64,000 bases of DNA from a bacterium (GTDB lineage Bacteria > Myxococcota_A > Bradymonadia > UBA7976 > UBA1532). Positions 34,555 to 44,702 of the stretch are shown one piece after another. The position numbers were made by a program, and so were the translations under genes. The notes beneath the pieces were generated by a model. The model worked only from the letters and a program-made list of their open reading frames with translations, had not been told where the DNA came from and ran no database searches. The stretch covers positions 1 through 64,000 of the forward strand of contig JAUHYW010000047.1 of the NCBI GenBank assembly GCA_030426085.1, in the 5' to 3' direction. Numbering within the stretch: the first letter of the stretch is position 1; each line of letters starts with the position of its first letter.

Positions 34555-35338
34555 CAGCAAGTACATCATCGGCTTCGCCGCCGCGGTCTGCCTCGTCTGC
34601 GCCATCTTCGTCGCCGGGCTCGCCGTCGCGCTCAAGCCGCAGCAGGAGCTCAACAAGGTCCTCGACCGCAAGGAGAAGGTGCTCCAGGTCGCCGGGCTGC
34701 TCGAGGACGGCATCGAGAAGCCCGCCGCCGAGATCCAGGCGCTCTTCGACGAGAACATCCGGGCCCGGTTCGTCGAGCTGGCGTCCGGTGAAGTGCTCAC
34801 CGAGGCCCAGCTCACCGAGCGCGGCATCGACCCCGCCAACTTCGACCCGCGCAAGTACCTGACCGAGCATGGCCAGGACGTCGAGAAGAACCCCGCCGGG
34901 GTGCCCGAGATCCCGGACGTGGCCCAGATCTACGAGGTGATGCGCGGTGAATCGGTGAGCGCCATCATCCTGCCGGTGCACGGCAAGGGGCTGTGGTCGA
35001 CGATGTACGGCTACATCGCGCTCGCCGACGACGGCAACACCGTCAAGGGGCTGACCTTCTACGAGCACGGCGAGACGCCGGGGCTCGGCGGCGAGGTCGA
35101 CAACCCGATCTGGAAGGGCCTGTGGCCCGGGCGCCAGGTCTACAATGACGAGGGCGAGCCCGAGATCATGGTCATCAAGGGTCAGGCCGGCGCGCCCGAG
35201 GTCGACCCCTACGCCGTCGACGGCCTCTCGGGGGCCACGATCACCGGCCGGGGCGTCGGCTACCTGCTGCGCTTCTGGCTCGGGGAGAAAGGCTTCAAGC
35301 CGTACATCGAGAACTTCCGCAAGGGGGGTGCCTCGTGA
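34544..35338 (+). CDS. nqrC: Na+-translocating NADH:quinone reductase subunit C
   Basis: Protein of 264 residues with one N-terminal membrane helix ([21 protein letters not shown]) and a periplasmic FMN-binding domain. The attachment motif is [13 protein letters not shown], placing the FMN-bearing Thr at residue 232. Segment ETPGLGGEV is the usual family mark. It overlaps nqrB by 11 bases and its stop overlaps the GTG start of nqrD. Confidence 0.97.
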
Positions 35339-35955
35339 GCAAATCACGCGAAGTCATGTTGGACCCGCTGTTCAACAACAACCCGATCTCGCTGCAGGTG
35401 CTCGGCATCTGCTCGGCGCTGGCGGTGACGACCAAGCTCGAGACCTCGGTGGTCATGTCGCTGGCGGTGATCGCGGTGATGGTGGGCAGCAACGTCTCGG
35501 TGAGCCTCCTGCGCAACTACATCCCGCCGAGCATCCGCATCATCGTGCAGCTCACGATCATCGCCTCGCTGGTGATCATCACCGATCAGGTGCTCAAGGC
35601 GTACCTGTTCGACATCAGCAAGCAGCTCTCGGTGTTCGTGGGGCTCATCATCACCAACTGCATCGTGATGGGCCGGGCCGAGGCGTTCGCGATGCAGAAC
35701 GGGCCCAAGATGAGCCTGCTCGACGGCCTGGGCAACGGCTTCGGCTACAGCATCGTGCTGCTCTTCGTCGGCTTCTTCCGGGAGCTCTTCGGCAGCGGCA
35801 AGCTCTTCGGCGTTTCGGTCCTGGCCTCGGTCAACGAGGGCGGGTGGTATGTGCCCAACGGCCTGATGGTGCTCGCCCCGGGGGCGTTCTTCCTCATCGG
35901 GGTCTTCATCTGGATCAACCGGGCCTACAAGCCCGATCAGGTCGAAGCCGAGTAG
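35335..35955 (+). CDS. nqrD: Na+-translocating NADH:quinone reductase subunit D
   Basis: Protein of 206 residues with about six membrane helices; GTG start overlapping the nqrC TGA (GTGA). Segments [18 protein letters not shown] and [18 protein letters not shown] are diagnostic. Cys26 and the Cys of TNCIVMG correspond to the cysteines that, with two from NqrE, hold the intramembrane iron centre. Confidence 0.97.
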   Translation: MSKSREVMLDPLFNNNPISLQVLGICSALAVTTKLETSVVMSLAVIAVMVGSNVSVSLLRNYIPPSIRIIVQLTIIASLVIITDQVLKAYLFDISKQLSVFVGLIITNCIVMGRAEAFAMQNGPKMSLLDGLGNGFGYSIVLLFVGFFRELFGSGKLFGVSVLASVNEGGWYVPNGLMVLAPGAFFLIGVFIWINRAYKPDQVEAE

Positions 35956-35972
35956 GGCGGGGGGATTTCGAG

Positions 35973-36581
35973 ATGGAAGCGCTCCTGAGCCTCGCCACCA
36001 AGGCGATCTTCGTCGAGAACATGGCCCTGGCCTACTTCCTGGGCATGTGCTCGTTCCTCGCGGTCTCGAAGAAGGTCGAGACCGCCATCGGCCTCGGCGC
36101 GGCGGTCACCTTCGTGCTCACCGTGACCGTGCCGCTCAACAACCTGATCTACAACTACCTGCTGCGCGAGGGCGCGCTGGCCTGGGCCGGCCTGCCTGAC
36201 ATGGACCTGTCGTTCCTCAACTTCCTCGCGCTCATCGGCAGCATCGCTGCGAGCGTGCAGGTCGTCGAGATGGTGCTCGACAAGTACGCCCCCGGGCTCT
36301 ACTCGGCCCTCGGCGTGTTCCTGCCGCTCATCGCGGTCAACTGCGCCATCCTCGGGGCCTCGCTGTTCATGGTCGAGCGGGACTACGACTTCGCCGAGAG
36401 CGCCGTCTTCGGCATCGGCTCGGGCATCGGCTGGGCGCTGGCGGTCATCGCGCTGGCGGCCATCCGCGAGAAGATGCGCTACAGCGACGTGCCGCCGTCT
36501 CTGCGGGGTCTGGGGATCACGTTCATCGTCACCGGGCTGATGGCGATCGGCTTCATGGCCTTCGCCGGCATCCAGCTCTGA
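35973..36581 (+). CDS. nqrE: Na+-translocating NADH:quinone reductase subunit E
   Basis: Protein of 202 residues, membrane subunit homologous to NqrD with inverted topology. Typical segments are [40 protein letters not shown] and [13 protein letters not shown]. Cys26 and the Cys in VNCAILG complete the iron site shared with NqrD. It starts 17 bases after nqrD; no terminator is present between them. Confidence 0.97.
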   Translation: MEALLSLATKAIFVENMALAYFLGMCSFLAVSKKVETAIGLGAAVTFVLTVTVPLNNLIYNYLLREGALAWAGLPDMDLSFLNFLALIGSIAASVQVVEMVLDKYAPGLYSALGVFLPLIAVNCAILGASLFMVERDYDFAESAVFGIGSGIGWALAVIALAAIREKMRYSDVPPSLRGLGITFIVTGLMAIGFMAFAGIQL

Positions 36582-36594
36582 GGAGGACCGAGCA

Positions 36595-37821
36595 ATGGAA
36601 ACCATCGTCGCAGGCGTCGTCGTCTTCCTCGTCGTGGTGGTCAGCCTCGTCGTGGTCCTGATGGCCGCCCGCAAGAAGCTCGTCGCGTCGGGCGAGGTCG
36701 ACATCGTCATCAACGGCGAGAGCGACAAGCCGCTCAAGGCCTCGGCCGGCAGCAGCCTGCTCAACACCCTCGCCGCCAAGAAGATCTTCATCCCGTCCGC
36801 CTGTGGCGGCCAGGGCACCTGTGGCGTGTGCAAGGTGCACGTGCACAGCGGCGGCGGCGCGATGCTGCCCACCGAGAAGGGCTTCATCAGCCGGGGCGAG
36901 GCCCGCGAGGGCTGCCGGCTGTCGTGCCAGGTGAAGGTCAAGCAGGACATGGAGATCGAGGTCGAACCCGAGATCTTCTCCGTGCGCAAGTGGGAGTGCA
37001 AGGTCCGCTCGAACCACAACGTGGCCACCTTCATCAAGGAGCTGATCCTCGATCTGCCCGAGGGCGAGAGCGTGCCCTTCCGGGCCGGCGGCTACATCCA
37101 GATCGAGTGCCCGCCGCACACGGTGCACTACAAGGACTTCATCATCGAAGAGGAGTACCGCGGCGACTGGGACAAGTACGACATGTGGCGCTACGTCTCG
37201 GTGGTCGACGAGTCGGTGACCCGGGCGTACTCGATGGCGAACTATCCCGAAGAGTACGGGATGATCATGCTCAACGTGCGCATCGCCTCGCCCCCGCCGC
37301 GCATGCCCGACGTGCCGCCGGGCATCATGTCGTCGTACATCTTCGACCTCAAGCCGGGTGACACCACCACCATCTCGGGCCCCTTCGGCGAGTTCTTCGC
37401 CAAAGAGACCGACAACGAGATGGTGTTCATCGGCGGCGGGGCTGGTATGGCGCCGATGCGGTCCCACATCTTCGATCAGTTCAAGCGGATCAAGACCGAC
37501 CGCAAGGTGACCTTCTGGTACGGCGCCCGCTCGATGCGGGAGGCCTTCTACCAGGAGGACTTCGACCAGATCGAAGAGGAGTTCGACAACTTCCGCTGGA
37601 CGTTGGCCCTGTCGGATCCGCTTCCCGAGGACAACTGGGACGGCCCGACCGGCTTCATCCACCAGGTCACCCTCGACCTGTACCTGTCGAAGCACCCCTC
37701 GCCGGAGGACGTGGAGTACTACCTCTGCGGCCCCCCGATGATGAACGTGGCGGTCATCAACATGCTGACCGACCTCGGCGTCGAGCCGGAGAACATCGCG
37801 CTCGACGACTTCGGCGGCTGA
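36595..37821 (+). CDS. nqrF: Na+-translocating NADH:quinone reductase subunit F
   Basis: Protein of 408 residues, the NADH-oxidising subunit. Order: N-terminal membrane helix, [2Fe-2S] ferredoxin domain with Cys70, Cys76, Cys79 and Cys111 (the same numbering as in Vibrio), FAD domain with RAYSMANYP, and NADH domain with [14 protein letters not shown] and YYLCGPPMM. Starts after GAGGA, 13 bases from nqrE. Electrons pass from NADH through FAD and the cluster to the other subunits. Confidence 0.97.
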   Translation: METIVAGVVVFLVVVVSLVVVLMAARKKLVASGEVDIVINGESDKPLKASAGSSLLNTLAAKKIFIPSACGGQGTCGVCKVHVHSGGGAMLPTEKGFISRGEAREGCRLSCQVKVKQDMEIEVEPEIFSVRKWECKVRSNHNVATFIKELILDLPEGESVPFRAGGYIQIECPPHTVHYKDFIIEEEYRGDWDKYDMWRYVSVVDESVTRAYSMANYPEEYGMIMLNVRIASPPPRMPDVPPGIMSSYIFDLKPGDTTTISGPFGEFFAKETDNEMVFIGGGAGMAPMRSHIFDQFKRIKTDRKVTFWYGARSMREAFYQEDFDQIEEEFDNFRWTLALSDPLPEDNWDGPTGFIHQVTLDLYLSKHPSPEDVEYYLCGPPMMNVAVINMLTDLGVEPENIALDDFGG

Positions 37822-37855
37822 GGGGCGACCGCCCCCGGCCCCGCGCCTGCCCCCG

Positions 37856-38941
37856 ATGACCGACACCCCTCAAGTCTCTGCCCTCCGCCGCTGGATCCTG
37901 CCCGGCCTCTTCGTCGCCGGGCTCTTCGTCGCGGTCTTCGTGCGCCGGCCGGGGCCCGAGGACGACCGGGCGATCACCGAGATCACCGGCCTCACGATGG
38001 GCACCAGCTACGCGGTGAAGGTGGTCACCGGCCCGATGCCGGTGGCGGATCAGCAGGCCCTTCAGCGGGCCATCGAAGACACGCTGGCCGCGGTCAACGG
38101 CGCGATGTCGACCTATCAGCCCGACTCCGAGCTGTCGACGCTCAACGCCGCCCCGACCACCGACGCCGCGCCCGCCTCGGCGCCGCTGCGGGCCGTGCTC
38201 ACCGAGGCGCTGCGTATCGGCCGCCTGAGCGGCGGCGCGTTCGATGTCACCGTTGGTCCGCTGGTCAACGCCTGGGGCTTCGGCCCCGACGGCGAGCAGA
38301 CCCCGCCCGATGCGGAGGCGGTGGCCGCCCTGCGGATCCGGGTGGGGCTGGACAAGGTCGCGGTGGTCGGCGAGGCGGTGCAGAAGGCCCGACCGGATGT
38401 GTACGTCGACCTGTCGGCCATCGCCAAGGGCCACGGGGTCGACCGCATCGCGCAGACGCTCGAGGCGCGGGGCCACACCGAGTACCTCGTCGAGATCGGG
38501 GGCGAGCTGCGGGCTCGAGGGCGCAACCACGCCGGCCTCCACTGGCGGGTGGGCATCGAGAAGCCCGACCCCGAGGCCCGGGCGCTGATGGAGGTCATCG
38601 CGCTGCGTGACGAGGCGTTGGCCACCAGCGGCGACTACCGTAACTTCTACGAGAAGGACGGCAAGCGCGTCTCCCACACCATCGACCCCCGCACCGGCCG
38701 GCCCATCGAGCACCGGCTGGCCTCGGTGAGCGTGGTGCATCCGAGCTGCGCCACCGCCGACGCGCTGGCCACCGCGCTCAACGTGCTCGGGCCCGACGAG
38801 GGGCTGGCGCTGGCCGCCGCCGAGGGCCTGGCGGCGCTGTTCATCGTGCGCGAGGCGGACGGGCGCTACACCGAGAAGGTGACCCCGCAATTCGTCGACA
38901 TCCGGGAGGCGACCGCCGCCGAGGCGCCGGCATCTCCCTGA
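37856..38941 (+). CDS. apbE: FAD:protein FMN transferase ApbE
   Basis: Protein of 361 residues with an N-terminal membrane anchor (ILPGLFVAGLFVAVFV). It uses FAD to attach FMN to the threonines of NqrB and NqrC. Family motifs: MGTSYAVKV, YQPDSELSTLN, GAFDVTVGPLVNAWGFG, VDLSAIAKGHGVD, TSGDYRNFYEKDGKRVSHTI and DPRTGRP, with SCATADALATAL near the end. Located 34 bases after nqrF, as expected for a dedicated maturation factor. Confidence 0.96.
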   Translation: MTDTPQVSALRRWILPGLFVAGLFVAVFVRRPGPEDDRAITEITGLTMGTSYAVKVVTGPMPVADQQALQRAIEDTLAAVNGAMSTYQPDSELSTLNAAPTTDAAPASAPLRAVLTEALRIGRLSGGAFDVTVGPLVNAWGFGPDGEQTPPDAEAVAALRIRVGLDKVAVVGEAVQKARPDVYVDLSAIAKGHGVDRIAQTLEARGHTEYLVEIGGELRARGRNHAGLHWRVGIEKPDPEARALMEVIALRDEALATSGDYRNFYEKDGKRVSHTIDPRTGRPIEHRLASVSVVHPSCATADALATALNVLGPDEGLALAAAEGLAALFIVREADGRYTEKVTPQFVDIREATAAEAPASP

Positions 38942-38995
38942 GCACACCGCGGTCGATCTGATAGGCTGGGCAGGTATTTACGCCCGGGAGGCATC

Positions 38996-39235
38996 ATGAG
39001 CACCATCATCGCCACGATCGGCTTCATGGCGTTCCTCATGCTGGCGATGGCCGTCGGCGTGATCTTCCGGGGCAAGGCGCTCAAGGGGTCGTGCGGCGGC
39101 ATCGGCGGCGAGTGCCTGTGCCTCGACCAAGGCCAGCAGGGGGCCTGCGCGATCAAGGGCCGCTCGTACGACGACGAGGCCCGGCCGGATCTGACGCCGC
39201 GGGCGGCGGACGACGGGGTCCTGGTCTACGAATAG
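38996..39235 (+). CDS. nqrM: NQR maturation protein NqrM (DUF539)
   Basis: Small protein of 79 residues: one membrane helix (TIGFMAFLMLAMAVGVIF) then a Cys-rich segment GKALKGSCGGIGGECLCLDQ with a further Cys in GACAIKG. NqrM is required for assembly of Na+-NQR, probably delivering iron to the NqrD/E site. The ATG follows GGGAGG. Last gene of the operon, facing the minus-strand lipoprotein gene 36 bases away. Confidence 0.93.
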   Translation: MSTIIATIGFMAFLMLAMAVGVIFRGKALKGSCGGIGGECLCLDQGQQGACAIKGRSYDDEARPDLTPRAADDGVLVYE

Positions 39236-39246
39236 CGCCGCAGGTC

Positions 39247-39267
39247 GGGCCGCGCCGCGGGCGGCCC
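39247..39267. terminator. GC-rich hairpin between convergent genes
   Basis: GGGCCGC at 39247-39253 pairs perfectly with GCGGCCC at 39261-39267 around a 7-nt loop. It sits in the 36-bp gap between nqrM and the convergent minus-strand gene, so it could end transcription from both sides. There is no T tract, which argues for caution. Confidence 0.4.
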
Positions 39268-39271
39268 CTGC

Positions 39272-42200
39272 TCACTCCCGCCCGAAGATCTCGGTGAACG
39301 TGCGCGAGAGCAGGCCCGGCTCGTCGCGCACGTTGCCCCCGATCTCCCCCCGGTCGATATAGCGCACCGAGAGGTCGATGGTCTCCCGCGGGCCGATGGT
39401 GACGATCGTCGGGCCGATGGGACGGGCGAGCAGCGTGCGCTCGGGGTCGCCGTCGTCCCCCCCGGCGAGGTCGACGTCGATGGTCGCCCCCCAGCCGTCG
39501 CGGGCGCCGATCGCCGGCGGCAGCGGGCTGCGCAGCACCTCGACGCTGACGAAGGCGTAGCCCAGGTCGGTCGCCGCCCGGTTGGAGCGGATGAAGCGCA
39601 GGCCGGCCGGGCCGCCCACGATCAGGTCGTCGTCCCCGTCGCCGTCGAGGTCGGTCACCGCGACGTGGTGGGCCACGCCGCCCGGATCGGCCCCCGCGGC
39701 GACCGCGTCGATCGATTCGAAGCCGTCCGCCGAGTTGCGCCACAGCCGCAGCACGTCGCCCGCCGCGACGAGGTCGTCCCGGGTGTCGCCGTTGTAGTCC
39801 AGCCGCTCGAGCGCGGTGATGTCCGCCGGCCACGCCAGGATGCCGCCGTCGTCCTCCACGAAGCCGCCGTCGCCGTCTCCCAGCATGAAGCGCCCGCCGT
39901 CGGGGCCCACCGTGAGCAGGTCGAGCACCCCGTCCCGGTTGGCGTCGAACGCCAGGGCGGTGCGGGCCGACGCGCCGACGAAGCCGCGGGCGCCGTCGAT
40001 GGTCTCGAAGGCGGTGAACGCGTCGCCCATCCACAGGGTGCTGCCGCCGGGGCCGAGCGCGAGCACGTCCAGCACGCCGTTGGCGTCGAGGTCGACGAAG
40101 CGGGCGGCGCGGTAGGTCTCCAGGCCGCCCAGCCCCTGGGTGTTCAGCGGCTCGCGGTCGAAGGCCCCGGTGCCGTCGCCGAAGTAGAACCGGGTCCCGC
40201 CGCCGGCCATCACCAGCAGGTCGAGCGAGCCGTTGAGCGTCGTCAGCCCCAGCGCCAGGTCGGTCGGATCGGCTGACCCGGGCACCCGCGGGTTCTCGAC
40301 CAGCACGAAGCCGCCGCCGCCGTTGCCCAGGGCCACCGCGGTGCGGTTCACCCCCACGATCACCAGATCGTGGGTCCCGTTCTCGTCGAGATCGGCCACC
40401 GCCGCCGCGCGCACGGTCATGCCCTCGGGCAGCCCCACGTCGGCCGCGTCGTCGGCTTCGAAGCGGCCCGGCGCCACCTGGCGGAAGACCTGGGCGGTGA
40501 CGTCCGGCTGGGCGCCGAGCACCACCAGATCGAGCAAGCCGTCGAGGTCCACGTCGATCGGACCCAGCCAGCCGACGGGGCCTTCGAAGTCGAGACCGTC
40601 GATCGCCGGGTCGTGGGTCCCGAAGTCCCGCAGGACCACCGGCAGGACCAGCGGCGGGTCGAGGATGTTGTCCAGCGCGTCGACGGCGTTGACGAAGACC
40701 ACCGGATCGGCGGGGTCGATGGGCACCGCGTCCGCCCGCCAGGTGCCGGCCTCGGCGTCGATGACCGCCTCGACGCCGTTGACCGTCACCGCCGCCGGGC
40801 CGCTGCCTTCGGGGCCGTCGTCGATGGTGCCGACCACCACCGCCGGGGTCGGCGCCGGGCGTCCCAGCTCGGGCGACTCGATCGTGAGCACCGGGGGCCG
40901 GGTGTCGCGGCGGATGGTCACCGTCTCGACGAGCCGGTTGCCCACGAGGTCGACCAGCACGACCTCGAAGGTGTTGGTGCCCTCCTCGAGCCCGACGACC
41001 CGGGCCACGATCTCGGCGCGGCTGCCCTCGGTGGCGCCCGCCGGGGCCCGGAAGACCTCCTGGCCGCCGATCGAGATCGAGACCAGCCCCGAGCCGGTGT
41101 CGCGCGCCTCGACCTCGAGCCGGGCCTGGCCGTCGGTCGTGAAGACGTCCCGCCCGGGGCTCACCGCGTCCAGGATGGGCGGGGTCCCGTCGACCCGGAA
41201 GACGAAGGCGATCTCCTCCTCGTTGCCGGCCGTGTCGCGCACCGTCATCGCGAGGTCCTGGTCGCCGTCGGCGAAGGGGCGGGCCGTCGAGAAGCGGCCG
41301 TCCGGCCCCACGTTGACCGCCACCCCCTGCACCGTGAGGCTGGACACCGAGCAGACGCCCCAGTCGACGAGCCCGGTGAACTCGACCCGCCCGGCGGGAT
41401 CGACCCCGAACCACCGGCGCGGGCCCCCGACGAGGCAGGCCCCGTCGCGGGTGATGCACACCTCGGGCGCGTCGCGGTCGACCCGCACCGCGACCGTCGT
41501 CTCGTTGGGGTCGTCCGCCCGGTTGCGGGCCTGGGCCACGATCTGCACGTCGTCGCCCTCGCGCACCCGCACGTCCTCGCAGAACGGGCCGCCCTCCGGG
41601 GGCAGCGCCACCGCGGTCTCTTCGTCGTCCACGATCAGGCCGGCCGAGCCGATGCCGCTCTCGGGATCGGCCACCCGGCCGCAGACCCGCAATACCCGGG
41701 CGTTGGTGCACTGCCCCGGCGCGGGCTCGGAGATCACGAGCGTCGGCGGGGTGTCGTCGAAGGTGACCGTGACCCGGTCGGAGGCGTCACCGTTGGGCGC
41801 GAAGGCCGTCGCGACGATCTCGTGGGCGCCCGCGGCCGGCAGCACCACCGCCGCTTGGAACCGCTCCGCGCGGGGGTCGATCTCGATCGGGGCCCCGCCG
41901 CCGACCTGCACCTCGACCCGCTCGACAGCCGGGCAGACGTCCCCCGCCACGTCGATCCGGGCGACCCGGGAGAAGCTGCCGTCGTCGGGGCCGGTGATCG
42001 TCACGCACGGATCGGCCGGCAGCCGCACCACCCGGCGGATGACCTGGCCGGTGTTGCCCGCCATGTCCTGGCCGGTGATGGTCAGGGTGTTCTCCCCTTC
42101 GAACAGCGGGACCCGGCGGGTGAAGGCGCCCTCGGCGTCGGCCAGGCCGTCGATGTCCACCGGCGCCTGACCGGCGTCGCCGGCGATCGAGATCGCGTAG

Positions 42201-43168
42201 CTCGCGCTGGGCACCGGCTGGCGATCGTCCTGGACCCGCCCCCGGACCTCGACCCGGTCGGCGAAGATCCGGGCGTCGGCCACCGGGGCGTCGACCAGCA
42301 CCACCGGGGCCGTCGCGTCGAGCCGCACGGCGATCGTCGCCGGGTCCGAGCGGTTGCCGAGGTCGTCGACCGCGGTGATGCGCAGCTCCGAGCGCCCCTC
42401 CTCGAGCGTGACGTCGAAGGCGAAGCCTGCGCCCTCCCACGCGATCTCGGCGTCGACCGGATCACCGTCCAGCTCGACCTCCAGCCGACCCTCGCCGGCG
42501 GGGTCGAAGTGGGCGTCCACCACCCGCCCCGACACGGGGAACGCCGCGTCGGCGGTGAGCAGATCGGCCCCGTCGGGCGGGGTCAGCGCCTCCAGCGTCG
42601 GGCCCGTCGTATCCCGCACCACGGTGACCTCGGCCTCGCAGGACAGCCCGTCGGGATCGGTGGCCTCCAGCACGAAGCGGTTCGACCCCTCCTCGAGCGA
42701 GCGCATGATCGCCTCGCCGTCCAGCCCGACCGCCTCGCCGTTCAGCGTCGCCGTCAGCTCGGCGAGCGGCGTGTCGGGGTCGGTCACCAGGGGCGTCAGC
42801 GCGACCTGATCGGCGGTCGTCGGCGCGGTGTCGTCCGGCGCGGCGGCGAGCATGCATCGGGGGGGCAGCGGGTCGGGCGGCGCCATGTCGACCGCCATGT
42901 CCACCTCGACGTCGGGCGGGGCCATGTCGGGCGCGGCGTCGACCGCCACGTCGGGCACCGCGTCGGGCGGCAGCTCGCCGCCGTCGATGCCCTGGTCGCC
43001 CATGTCGGCCGGCTCTCCGCCGCCGCCGACGCAGACGCCGCCCTGGCACAGCCCGCCGTTGCACTCGCTGTCGTCGCTGCAGTTGTCCGGATCGAGCAGC
43101 ACGCTGCACCCCGCGGCGGCCAACGCGAGCGCCGCCGTCAGCAGGGTGACTCCCCTACGGTTCATCAT
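39272..43168 (-). CDS. Large VCBS/FG-GAP and Ig-like repeat lipoprotein
   Basis: Protein of 1298 residues; the ATG at 43166-43168 lies 7 bases after GAAGGA. The signal ends in a lipobox (LALAAAGC). A short Cys cluster (CSDDSECNGGLCQGGVC) and an Asp/Pro/Met linker precede about seven Ig-like/cadherin-like beta domains with repeated DDTPPTL, DRDAPEV, DGTPPIL and DTRPPVL starts. The C-terminal 450 residues carry FG-GAP/VCBS blades such as DLDGLLDLVVLG, DLDENGTHDLVIVG, DLDANGVLDVLALG and DLDGDGDDDLIVGG, which bind Ca2+ and build a beta-propeller. Surface adhesion or scaffolding is likely. Confidence 0.9.
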   Translation of the reverse strand: MMNRRGVTLLTAALALAAAGCSVLLDPDNCSDDSECNGGLCQGGVCVGGGGEPADMGDQGIDGGELPPDAVPDVAVDAAPDMAPPDVEVDMAVDMAPPDPLPPRCMLAAAPDDTAPTTADQVALTPLVTDPDTPLAELTATLNGEAVGLDGEAIMRSLEEGSNRFVLEATDPDGLSCEAEVTVVRDTTGPTLEALTPPDGADLLTADAAFPVSGRVVDAHFDPAGEGRLEVELDGDPVDAEIAWEGAGFAFDVTLEEGRSELRITAVDDLGNRSDPATIAVRLDATAPVVLVDAPVADARIFADRVEVRGRVQDDRQPVPSASYAISIAGDAGQAPVDIDGLADAEGAFTRRVPLFEGENTLTITGQDMAGNTGQVIRRVVRLPADPCVTITGPDDGSFSRVARIDVAGDVCPAVERVEVQVGGGAPIEIDPRAERFQAAVVLPAAGAHEIVATAFAPNGDASDRVTVTFDDTPPTLVISEPAPGQCTNARVLRVCGRVADPESGIGSAGLIVDDEETAVALPPEGGPFCEDVRVREGDDVQIVAQARNRADDPNETTVAVRVDRDAPEVCITRDGACLVGGPRRWFGVDPAGRVEFTGLVDWGVCSVSSLTVQGVAVNVGPDGRFSTARPFADGDQDLAMTVRDTAGNEEEIAFVFRVDGTPPILDAVSPGRDVFTTDGQARLEVEARDTGSGLVSISIGGQEVFRAPAGATEGSRAEIVARVVGLEEGTNTFEVVLVDLVGNRLVETVTIRRDTRPPVLTIESPELGRPAPTPAVVVGTIDDGPEGSGPAAVTVNGVEAVIDAEAGTWRADAVPIDPADPVVFVNAVDALDNILDPPLVLPVVLRDFGTHDPAIDGLDFEGPVGWLGPIDVDLDGLLDLVVLGAQPDVTAQVFRQVAPGRFEADDAADVGLPEGMTVRAAAVADLDENGTHDLVIVGVNRTAVALGNGGGGFVLVENPRVPGSADPTDLALGLTTLNGSLDLLVMAGGGTRFYFGDGTGAFDREPLNTQGLGGLETYRAARFVDLDANGVLDVLALGPGGSTLWMGDAFTAFETIDGARGFVGASARTALAFDANRDGVLDLLTVGPDGGRFMLGDGDGGFVEDDGGILAWPADITALERLDYNGDTRDDLVAAGDVLRLWRNSADGFESIDAVAAGADPGGVAHHVAVTDLDGDGDDDLIVGGPAGLRFIRSNRAATDLGYAFVSVEVLRSPLPPAIGARDGWGATIDVDLAGGDDGDPERTLLARPIGPTIVTIGPRETIDLSVRYIDRGEIGGNVRDEPGLLSRTFTEIFGRE

Positions 43169-43236
43169 GGGATTGTCCTTCGCCTCAAGCCGACCCGACG
43201 GCGGCCCCCCGGCCGCGCGCGTCGCCGCGCGGCGCC

Positions 43237-44592
43237 TCAGAAACGGAATCGACCCACCGCCGCCGCGCCGCCCTCGAGCGGGGCGACGAACCACGCCTGC
43301 TCGGCCTGACCCTCGACCTCGGTGGGCGCGTCGGACGACAGGATGTAGAGCACCGCGCCCCCCGCCGCCACCGCGAGGCCGGGCCACAGGAGCGCGTCGC
43401 TCAAGAACGCCCGGCTGCGCACGTCGTCGGCGAGGGCCGCGTCCTCGGCGGTCGCGTTGCACTGCGCGTCGGCCCGGCAGTCGTCCAGATCGCCGCTCGC
43501 GCCCAGCGCCAGGACCCCCGCGACGACCCCGCCGGCCATCGCCAGCCCGCCGACGCCCATGGTGATGATGCCCACCGTGCCCAGGTCGACCCCGCCGCCG
43601 ACCTCGATCTCGGTGCGGACGGTGGAGTCGGCCTCGATGGCGACCATCTCGGTGTACGGGTCGGCTCCCGGCGCCCGCACCTCGACCTCGTGCAGCCCGG
43701 CCGTCAGGCGCAGCGGCGCGGTCAGCGGCGCCCGGCCGACCGCCCGCCCGTCGACGAACACCTCGCTGCCCGCCGGGCTGACCGACAGCTCGAGCGAGCC
43801 CCGGGGCACCGCCTTCTCCAGCGCGATCTCGAGCACGTAGGGCGCCGCGCGGGTGTGGGTCGGGCTCAGGGTCACCTGCCGCTCCACCGGCTCGAAGCCC
43901 TCCAGCTCGACGCGCACCGTGCGCTTGCCGCCGTCCGCCGCTCGGGCGAGCGGCGTCGGGCCGGCCGGCTCACCCCCGTCGATCCGGACCCGGGCCCCGG
44001 GCGGGGTCGTCACCACCCGCAGGAACGGCCGGATGGGGACCAGGGCCACCGTCAGCGTGCTGCGGGCGCCGGCCTGAAGTTGGATCGGCCGCTGGGCGCC
44101 CTCGTGGCCCGCCAACGACAGGAAGAGCGTGTGGGCCCGCGGGGGCAGGCGCAGGGTCATCGGGGTGGTGCCCCGCGACGGGTTCTTCGCCGCGCCCACC
44201 CGCACCGCCGCGCCGGGGGGCATCGTCTCCACCGCCACGGCCGGCCAGCCGTCCAGGGTCGCTTGCAGCGCGCCGATCTTGCCCTCGACCGCCGCGGCGT
44301 CCTTGGGCTGGGTCGCCAGATACTTCTGATACTGTTCGATCGCCGCCGGCAGGTCGTCCATCGCCTCGAAGACCTGGGCGATGTTGAACAGCATGAGGGG
44401 GTGGGGGGCGAGGGCGTTGGCCTGACGGAAGGCCTCGAGCGCCTCGGCGAAGTCCCCGGCGGCGTAGCGCGTCCGCCCCTCGATGAAGAAGGCCTTGGCC
44501 TTCTCCCGGGGGGCGTCCTGGGCCAGCGCCGGCAGCGCGGTCAGCACCGTCACCCCGAGCATCAGGCTGCGGATCATCGTCACGCCTCGCAT
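43237..44592 (-). CDS. Exported TPR-PEGA domain protein
   Basis: Protein of 451 residues starting after GAGGTGCC at 44590-44592; a second ATG at 44577 also fits. Signal peptide to about ALPALAQD, then TPR-like helices (FIEGRTRYAAGDFAEALEAF, ALAPHPLMLFNIAQVFEAM), followed by three PEGA-type beta domains (TTPPGARVRIDGG and SPAGSEVFVDGRAVGRAPLT are clearest). Two hydrophobic segments near the C-terminus (TMGVGGLAMAGGVVAGVLAL and LLWPGLAVAAGGAVLYIL) suggest membrane attachment. Such TPR-PEGA proteins are common in myxobacterial envelopes; role unknown. Located 110 bases downstream of the kinase-like gene on the same strand. Confidence 0.88.
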   Translation of the reverse strand: MRGVTMIRSLMLGVTVLTALPALAQDAPREKAKAFFIEGRTRYAAGDFAEALEAFRQANALAPHPLMLFNIAQVFEAMDDLPAAIEQYQKYLATQPKDAAAVEGKIGALQATLDGWPAVAVETMPPGAAVRVGAAKNPSRGTTPMTLRLPPRAHTLFLSLAGHEGAQRPIQLQAGARSTLTVALVPIRPFLRVVTTPPGARVRIDGGEPAGPTPLARAADGGKRTVRVELEGFEPVERQVTLSPTHTRAAPYVLEIALEKAVPRGSLELSVSPAGSEVFVDGRAVGRAPLTAPLRLTAGLHEVEVRAPGADPYTEMVAIEADSTVRTEIEVGGGVDLGTVGIITMGVGGLAMAGGVVAGVLALGASGDLDDCRADAQCNATAEDAALADDVRSRAFLSDALLWPGLAVAAGGAVLYILSSDAPTEVEGQAEQAWFVAPLEGGAAAVGRFRF

Positions 44593-44702
44593 GGCACCTC
44601 GCTACTGGCCGACGTGGCAGAAGACTACCCGCAACGGACCGGCCGGCGCCAATTGGCCCCGGGCGACCGTCAGGGCGTCGACGATCGCGCCCGCCGGGGT
44701 GC

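Noticed and set aside
39153-41711. 852-residue minus-strand open frame inside the VCBS gene
   Set aside because: Low-complexity Gly/Arg translation in a shadow frame of the 39272-43168 gene.
40370-43309. 979-residue plus-strand open frame
   Set aside because: Antisense of the VCBS lipoprotein, His/Gly/Arg-rich with no domain or ribosome site.
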